Below are positions 5,766-9,777 of a DNA stretch of 9,777 nt, piece by piece. This DNA is from Gallionellaceae bacterium (GTDB lineage Bacteria; Pseudomonadota; Gammaproteobacteria; Burkholderiales; Gallionellaceae): positions 484-10,260 of the forward strand of contig PLYB01000258.1 in the NCBI GenBank assembly GCA_003151655.1, read 5' to 3'. The notes under the pieces were generated by a model, which had not been told where the DNA came from, did no database searches, and was given only the letters and a program-made list of their open reading frames with translations. The position numbers and the translations under genes are program-made. Numbering within the stretch: the stretch's first letter is position 1; the number at the start of each line of letters is the position of its first letter.

Positions 5766-5766
5766 C

Positions 5767-6063
5767 ATGAATCCGAGCAAAGTTGATCGAAACCGCGTTG
5801 TAGTGCTGACAGATCTCCCGAATATCGGGAAGGCATGTGCCAAGGATTTACGGCAGCTTGGTATTCACCAGCCCAGCCAACTTGTGGGCAAAAATCCATT
5901 CGAGATGTATGAGATGCTTTGCAAAAAAACAACGTCGCGTCACGACCCGTGTGTCATCGATGTTTTCATTTCAGTGACACGCTTCATGGCTGGCGAAGAA
6001 CCTCGTCCTTGGTGGTCATACACGGAAGAGCGAAAGCAATCGCTCAAGCGGGAAGATAGCTAA
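5767..6063 (+). CDS. Cdd1-like helix-hairpin-helix protein ('pathogenicity locus' family)
   Basis: The 98-residue product matches the small Cdd1/'Pathogenicity locus' family. A helix-hairpin-helix motif lies at about 14-33 ('LTDLPNIGKACAKDLRQLGI'). The family signature follows: 'PFEMYEMLCKKTTSRHDPCVIDVF' (44-67) and 'EEPRPWWSYTEERK' (77-90). HhH motifs bind DNA backbone without sequence preference, so a DNA-associated role is plausible; the family name implies no proven virulence role. No convincing ribosome binding site precedes the ATG, which lies two bases after the attC-like relic. The TAA stop is itself part of the CTAA target duplication of the 130-bp element that follows directly, so the natural 3' flank, including any attC, has been lost or separated. 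Confidence 0.82.
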   Translation: MNPSKVDRNRVVVLTDLPNIGKACAKDLRQLGIHQPSQLVGKNPFEMYEMLCKKTTSRHDPCVIDVFISVTRFMAGEEPRPWWSYTEERKQSLKREDS

Positions 6064-6193
6064 GGAAACGCTGATTAAGTCCGAAAACTATGGTTCGATA
6101 CATTTTCCGTTCGTCCCGAGTGCCGCGCTTGCGCGGTGTATCGAGGGAGCGAACGGAAAATACTCACCACGAACGGACTTAATCAGCGTTTCC
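6064..6193. mobile_element. 130-bp MITE-like element, probably IS5-related
   Basis: The element has perfect 20-bp terminal inverted repeats: GGAAACGCTGATTAAGTCCG at 6064-6083 and its exact reverse complement at 6174-6193. The flanks are CTAA (6060-6063) and CTAG (6194-6197), which differ by one base and both fit the YTAR target of IS5-group elements. The GGAA-starting terminus also fits that group. The interior has no coding capacity. It holds a second 12-bp inverted repeat (ATTTTCCGTTCG, 6102-6113, against 6150-6161) and a central CCGCGC-TT-GCGCGG hairpin (6123-6136). Such elements move by a transposase supplied elsewhere; none is in the window. It separates the accessory block from the reductase gene and may act as a hairpin terminator for both converging genes. 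Confidence 0.75.
6102..6161. repeat. nested palindromic unit inside the MITE
   Basis: ATTTTCCGTTCG (6102-6113) is inverted at 6150-6161, and inside it a GC hairpin with 6-bp arms lies at 6123-6136. An extra inverted pair, TCGATACA (6095-6102) and TGTATCGA (6137-6144), crosses this arrangement. This suggests a REP-like unit sitting in, or making up, the core of the element. Confidence 0.55.
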
Positions 6194-6205
6194 CTAGTAA
6201 CTGCT

Positions 6206-7207
6206 TCAGCTCTTCGGTACAAAAGTAAATGCGTCGGAGAAGAACTCTTCCTTCGGTAAGCGGCATTTTGCGATGAGGTCACGGTGTGCCGCATCCACTA
6301 CCACCGGTGCGCCGCAAGCGTAGACCTGATGCCCGGAAAGGTCGGGATAGTCGTCTACTACCGCCTGATGCACAAAGCCCGACCGCCCGGCCCACGCCTC
6401 ATCCGAAACAACCGGTGTGAATTTAACGCCCAGCTTTTCCCATTTCTTCACCTCATCCAGCATGTAAAAATCGGCTTGTTTGCGCACGCCCCAATATAAA
6501 TGCATGGGACGTTTGCTGCCGGTATGCAAGGCGTGTTCGATGATGGCTTTGGTCGGCGCAAAGCCAGTGCCGCTGGCAATAAAAACAATGGGCTTGCTGG
6601 AATCTTCGTGCAGGAAGAAGGTACCGAGTGGGCCTTTGATGCGCAGAATGTCGCGCTCTTTCATTTCATTGAACACGTGATTGGTAAATGCCCCACCGGC
6701 GATATTGCGAACATGCAATTGCAAAAACTCGTCGTCATGCGGCGCATTCGCCAAGGAAAAACTGCGCGGCTTGTCGTCTTTTTGCAGAATATCGATATAT
6801 TGTCCGGCCAGAAATTGCAGATACTCATTGGTCGGCAACTTGAGATATAGCACCATCACATCGTCGGCCAGCTTCTCCATTTTATGCACCCGACAAGGCA
6901 GCGTCTTCACCTGAATCTCGCTCGACATGGTGACTTCGTGACTTTCGATAACGAGATCAGATTTTGCTCTGGCACAACAAAACAACGCCAAGCCGTCAGC
7001 CTTTTCGGCATCAGTCAAAGCGTAAGCCTGATGATTGCCATGATCTACCGAACCTTCGATAACCTTGCCCTTGCATACTCCGCAAGCGCCATTGCGGCAG
7101 CTATGCGGCATAATATAACCATGCGCTTGCGCCGCGTCGAGAATGGTTTCTTCCGGCGTTATTTCAAAGCTGTGATTGCCGGGGAGGATGGTGGTTTTGA
7201 AAGTCAT
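6206..7207 (-). CDS. [2Fe-2S] ferredoxin-FAD-NAD(P)H reductase (CDP-6-deoxy-delta-3,4-glucoseen reductase-like)
   Basis: The 333-residue product has a plant-type ferredoxin domain at the N-terminus, then FAD and NAD(P) domains. The [2Fe-2S] ligands are Cys37, Cys42, Cys45 and Cys77 (motif CRNGACGVC, then C about 31 residues on). The FAD-binding RxxS-type motif is 'RSFSLAN' (148-154). The nucleotide motif is 'GTGFAP' (213-218), with a C-terminal 'CGAP' (298-301) typical of this reductase superfamily. It moves electrons from NAD(P)H through FAD to the iron-sulfur centre and on to a partner protein or oxygenase. Database labels such as glucoseen reductase or Fre-like are by similarity, and no deoxysugar genes are nearby, so the partner is unknown. 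It is cytoplasmic and complete. It is divergent from the next gene across 51 bp and converges on the accessory block. Confidence 0.88.
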   Translation of the reverse strand: MTFKTTILPGNHSFEITPEETILDAAQAHGYIMPHSCRNGACGVCKGKVIEGSVDHGNHQAYALTDAEKADGLALFCCARAKSDLVIESHEVTMSSEIQVKTLPCRVHKMEKLADDVMVLYLKLPTNEYLQFLAGQYIDILQKDDKPRSFSLANAPHDDEFLQLHVRNIAGGAFTNHVFNEMKERDILRIKGPLGTFFLHEDSSKPIVFIASGTGFAPTKAIIEHALHTGSKRPMHLYWGVRKQADFYMLDEVKKWEKLGVKFTPVVSDEAWAGRSGFVHQAVVDDYPDLSGHQVYACGAPVVVDAAHRDLIAKCRLPKEEFFSDAFTFVPKS

Positions 7208-7246
7208 GTTGATTTTGCCAAGTTCACGAAGGGCGAGATTTTAACG

Positions 7247-7252
7247 CATAAT
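7247..7252 (+). promoter_or_regulatory. candidate -10 box of the SDR-fold gene
   Basis: CATAAT matches five of six bases of the -10 consensus, six bases before the ATG at 7259. No clear -35 box lies 16-18 bp upstream and no Shine-Dalgarno sequence precedes the ATG. If real, it implies a leaderless or nearly leaderless transcript. The 51-bp divergent gap 7208-7258 must hold promoters for both neighbours. Confidence 0.25.
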
Positions 7253-7258
7253 CGGCGC

Positions 7259-8122
7259 ATGAAAAACATTCTAATTGTCGGCTGCGGTGATATTGCACTG
7301 CGCGTTGCCGCGCTGCTACGTCCCCGCTATCGCCTGTTCGGCCTACAGCGCAATGCTTCCCGCTTGGCTGAATTGCATGCCTGCGGCATCACCCCGATTT
7401 CCGGCGATCTCGATTCTCGAGCGAGCCTAGCTCGCATCGGCGGGCTGGCGGATATTGTTTTGCACTTCGCCCCTCCGCCCAACTCCGGCGAATTTGATAT
7501 GCGCACCCGCAACCTGCTCGCCGCCCTGTCGCAGCGGACTTTGCCCCGTCGATTAATCTACATCAGCACCAGCGGCGTGTACGGTGATTGCAACGGCGCA
7601 CGGGTATCCGAAACACATCTGCTTAATCCGCAATCGTCCCGCGCCATGCGCCGGGTTGATGCCGAAACTCGCATTCGTGAGTGGGCGCAACGCAGCCGCA
7701 TCAATGCCAACATTTTGCGCGTGCCCGGAATTTATTCGGCAGAGCGTTTGCCGTTGGAACGTCTGCGCTCAGGTAGCCCTGCCATGCTTGCCACGCAAGA
7801 CAGCTACACCAACCATATCCATGCCGATGATCTTGCCCGCATCGTCGTCGCCGCATTGCACCACGGCAAACCCAATCGCATCTACCACGCCAGCGACGAC
7901 AGTGAATTACTGCTGGGCGATTACTTCGATGCAGTGGCTGACGCGCTGCATTTGCCGCGACCACCGCGCCTGTCGCGTGCTGAAGTCAAACGCATGGTCG
8001 CCCCCACGCTGTGGTCATTCATGAACGAGTCGCGGCGCTTAAGCAATGAGCGGATCAAAAAAGAATTGCGGGTTAAGCTGCGTTATCCCAAGGTAACCGA
8101 TGCACTGTCTTCCCCCGATTAA
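7259..8122 (+). CDS. atypical SDR-fold NAD(P)-dependent epimerase/dehydratase family protein (YeeZ-like)
   Basis: The 287-residue product opens with a Rossmann strand and nucleotide loop 'KNILIVGCGDIALRVAALL' (Gly8, Gly10). It continues with 'ISGDLD', 'VLHFAPPP' (68-74) and 'LIYISTSGVYGD' (99-110). The usual catalytic Tyr-x3-Lys of the SDR superfamily is absent: the aligned positions are Arg128 and Arg132 in 'SRAMRRVDAE'. This fits the atypical SDRs of the YeeZ type, whose substrate is unknown. NAD(P) binding is likely; dehydrogenase activity by the classical mechanism is not. The frame is open much further upstream (to 6884), but that part lies over the divergent reductase gene. ATG 7259 starts exactly at the first Rossmann strand. 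The stop overlaps the pldA stop by 4 bp tail-to-tail, with no terminator between them. Confidence 0.83.
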   Translation: MKNILIVGCGDIALRVAALLRPRYRLFGLQRNASRLAELHACGITPISGDLDSRASLARIGGLADIVLHFAPPPNSGEFDMRTRNLLAALSQRTLPRRLIYISTSGVYGDCNGARVSETHLLNPQSSRAMRRVDAETRIREWAQRSRINANILRVPGIYSAERLPLERLRSGSPAMLATQDSYTNHIHADDLARIVVAALHHGKPNRIYHASDDSELLLGDYFDAVADALHLPRPPRLSRAEVKRMVAPTLWSFMNESRRLSNERIKKELRVKLRYPKVTDALSSPD

Positions 8123-9102
8123 AAAGGGAAAGAGATGCCGAGCCCCAGCGTCGTGTGACTTTGGTTGTAGTCAAGCAAACTTTCGCCGTAGCCGTTGAAA
8201 TATTGGAGATGAATATCGACGAGGTGCTCTCCGGGATTTTCGGATGAGAGCATCAGCCAGGATGACAATGGCGCGGCGATATCCACTTGCGTCGCGAGAT
8301 TTCTGGCTATGACGGAAATTTTCCATGCACCATCTTGTTCGTAACGCAACTCGATATCCCGGTAGCCGAGATAATTCACAATGTCCGGATTGTTATCAGT
8401 TGCCGGATCTTCCGCTATTCTTTGCCACCAGCGTACCTGCACAATCAGCCGCCCCCGCGCGGTCGAAAACTCTAGCCCCGGCTTGATATAGACGCGATCC
8501 CAACTGCGCGATCTTGGATTGGACTCGCCGTTGGACTGATGCAATAACCCGAAATTGAGGATGCTCGCTTCATTCGGGCGAAACGAATAGATCAGTTCCG
8601 GTTCGTAATCGTTTTCTCTGAACGGTCGAGAGTTCACCTGATCATAGTATTGCCAGAATGACAATTGTGTATAGCCAAACCACAAAGAACCATACCGCTG
8701 GTTATCTGCCAACGCATGCTTAAAGCTGATTTGAAACTTCACATCTCTATTGTCCAGTGCATAGGGAACTAACACACTGTTCAACGGATTCGGGCTGGTC
8801 GGTAAATTATTGGGTTGCGAGGAATGTGCATACAAAAGCAAATAATTCTGTTTGTATGGCTTCAACTCATTAACCGGCTCCCACTCTTGCGCCAGCCCGT
8901 GGCCGCCGGAAGAGCCTGACGAACTGGAAGAGCCGGAACTGAAAGGGTCACCGGATGAACTGCGCGCCGGGGCAGCCTGAGCCTTTGTCGCCGCACTGGC
9001 TGGCGCAGAAAAGCCCAGCAGACAAACGATAGCGAGCAATATACCCGGCAATCGGTATACAGCGGCTGGTTTAATAAGGTCGAATAGTTTAACGCTCTTC
9101 AT
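8119..9102 (-). CDS. pldA: outer-membrane phospholipase A (OMPLA)
   Basis: The 327-residue product is an OMPLA-type beta-barrel that hydrolyses phospholipids misplaced in the outer leaflet of the outer membrane. A long signal peptide ends at 'APASA' (about residue 37). A serine/glycine-rich linker (47-67) precedes the barrel. The family motif 'HQSNGESNPRSRSW' places catalytic His188 and Ser190, and Ser198 matches the calcium ligand Ser152 of the E. coli enzyme. The position equivalent to E. coli catalytic Asn156 is Asp202. 'YLLLYAHS' near the barrel start, 'FRENDYEPELIYSF' and the C-terminal 'TLGLGISFPF' fit an outer-membrane barrel ending in Phe. Family members work as calcium-dependent dimers. 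No clear promoter or Shine-Dalgarno sequence is seen; TTGACG at 9125-9130 on this strand could be a -35 box, but no matching -10 follows. The protein appears complete. Confidence 0.9.
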   Translation of the reverse strand: MKSVKLFDLIKPAAVYRLPGILLAIVCLLGFSAPASAATKAQAAPARSSSGDPFSSGSSSSSGSSGGHGLAQEWEPVNELKPYKQNYLLLYAHSSQPNNLPTSPNPLNSVLVPYALDNRDVKFQISFKHALADNQRYGSLWFGYTQLSFWQYYDQVNSRPFRENDYEPELIYSFRPNEASILNFGLLHQSNGESNPRSRSWDRVYIKPGLEFSTARGRLIVQVRWWQRIAEDPATDNNPDIVNYLGYRDIELRYEQDGAWKISVIARNLATQVDIAAPLSSWLMLSSENPGEHLVDIHLQYFNGYGESLLDYNQSHTTLGLGISFPF

Positions 9103-9168
9103 ACCGGTACTATCGGCTCAAAAACGTCAATCTGAAGCTTCGCTGGTGAATTTTCTTGCTGGTTACAA

Positions 9169-9212
9169 AAGCCCATCATTCCCGCCTGCGCGCAGGCGGG
9201 AATGATGGGCTT
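9169..9212. terminator. 44-bp perfect palindrome, likely terminator and dispersed repeat
   Basis: The arms are 22 bp each with no mismatch and no unpaired spacer (AAGCCCATCATTCCCGCCTG opens the left arm). On the - strand it is followed directly by TTTT, so it makes a good intrinsic terminator for the RND permease gene, whose stop lies 14 bases before it. It should also insulate pldA, which starts 66 bases further on. The CATTCCCGCC...GGCGGGAATG core is of the type found as dispersed repeats in many betaproteobacterial genomes. It is similar to, but spaced differently from, the neisserial dRS3 element. Confidence 0.75.
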
Positions 9213-9226
9213 CAAATTATCTTGCG

Positions 9227-9777
9227 TTACTCGTGTTTATCTTCCTCATGTCGAGCCGTGCCTGGAAAGATTTTGCGGACAACCACGAAGAATACCGGCA
9301 CCAGAAATATCGCCAGCACCGTCGCGGCAATCATGCCCCCCATCACACCGGTGCCGATGGCATGACGGCCATTAGCTCCGGCACCGCTAGAAATTGCCAG
9401 CGGCAACACGCCCAGAATAAATGCGATGGAGGTCATTAGAATCGGGCGCAGTCTGCGACGGCAGGCTTCCATGGTCGCTTCGATCAGGTTATGCCCGTCT
9501 TCCAATAATTCGTTGGCAAACTGGATAATTAAAATCGCGTTCTTCGCCGCCAAGCCGATGATAACCACCAGCCCGACTTTGAAATACACGTCGTTGGGCA
9601 AACCGCGCATAGTCACGGCCAGCACTGCGCCAAGTATCCCGATCGGCACCACCAGAATCACCGCAAACGGAATCGACCAGCTCTCATACAGCGCCGCCAG
9701 GAACAAAAACACCATCACGCCCGCGAAGCCGAATAAGTATCCCTCTTTCCCCTCGGAAAGCTTCTGCTGAAAAACCG
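9227..9777 (-). CDS. RND multidrug efflux permease, HAE1/AcrB type, C-terminal part
   Basis: The frame enters from the right edge and gives about 183 residues that follow the C-terminal membrane domain of AcrB closely. 'FLFLAALYESWSIPFAVILVVP' is transmembrane segment 8-9. 'GLAAKNAILIIQFANELLEDG' contains the lysine equivalent to AcrB Lys940 of the proton relay. 'RLRPILMTSIAFILGVLPLAISSGAG' and 'IGTGVMGGMIAATVLAIFLVPVFFVVVRK' are the last segments. A short cytoplasmic tail ends in 'ARHEEDKHE'. Such pumps sit in the inner membrane as trimers, with a periplasmic adaptor and an outer-membrane channel, and export hydrophobic drugs or solvents using the proton gradient. The substrate-binding periplasmic loops and the relay aspartates are outside the window, so specificity cannot be judged. 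The stop is followed by the palindromic terminator, so pldA is probably a separate unit. Confidence 0.93.
   Translation of the reverse strand, partial: VFQQKLSEGKEGYLFGFAGVMVFLFLAALYESWSIPFAVILVVPIGILGAVLAVTMRGLPNDVYFKVGLVVIIGLAAKNAILIIQFANELLEDGHNLIEATMEACRRRLRPILMTSIAFILGVLPLAISSGAGANGRHAIGTGVMGGMIAATVLAIFLVPVFFVVVRKIFPGTARHEEDKHE

Noticed and set aside
6884..7258. N-terminal extension of the SDR-fold gene
   Set aside because: The frame is open, but it overlaps the antisense reductase gene and reads as its shadow; the Rossmann fold starts exactly at ATG 7259.
9169..9212. Neisserial dRS3 element
   Set aside because: dRS3 has ATTCCC and GGGAAT separated by eight bases; here fourteen bases lie between them, so only a general resemblance remains.
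1..9777. CRISPR array, tRNA, rRNA or integrase gene
   Set aside because: No regularly spaced direct repeats, no cloverleaf-like segment and no tyrosine recombinase motifs were seen on either strand.

Overview
The window looks like a betaproteobacterial chromosome, probably close to the Nitrosomonadales/Gallionellaceae. The grounds are the hemD-hemX-hemY order, moderately high G+C in the housekeeping genes, an outer-membrane phospholipase A, an HAE1-type RND pump and palindromic dispersed repeats. The lineage is an inference from gene content, not a sequence match.

Layout. (1) 1-3132: a tight + strand heme-biosynthesis operon, hemD (uroporphyrinogen-III synthase), hemX and hemY, with a hairpin after hemY. 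(2) 3150-6063: an accessory block, all genes on the + strand: a DUF2026 transglutaminase-like protein, an HNH nuclease, two tandem toxin-antitoxin pairs (each a short 'addiction module' antitoxin followed by a RelE/ParE toxin) and a small Cdd1-type helix-hairpin-helix protein. Three of its intergenic gaps look like decayed integron attC sites (RYYYAAC left ends, attC-like cores, mutated right ends). A right-end-like sequence, ...ACTTACGTTAGCC, lies between hemY and the first accessory gene. I read the block as a relic cassette array without a visible integrase. (3) 6064-6193: a 130-bp element with perfect 20-bp terminal inverted repeats and CTAA/CTAG flanks, probably an IS5-related MITE, inserted so that its target duplication contains the stop codon of the last accessory gene. 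(4) 6206-8122: a [2Fe-2S]/FAD/NAD(P)H reductase on the - strand, divergent from an atypical SDR-fold protein on the + strand. (5) 8119-9102: pldA on the - strand, overlapping the SDR gene tail-to-tail by 4 bp. (6) 9169-9212: a 44-bp perfect palindrome followed on the - strand by TTTT, a likely terminator for (7) the C-terminal part of an RND efflux permease, which enters from the right edge on the - strand.

How the parts relate. The hem genes form one heme-pathway unit. The accessory block sits between hemY and the reductase gene and carries stabilisation modules (two TA pairs) and unknown-function proteins, as gene cassettes often do. The genes to the right are ordinary chromosomal functions in redox, membrane repair and efflux, and show no obvious link to the block. 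No region longer than 300 bases lacks a gene.
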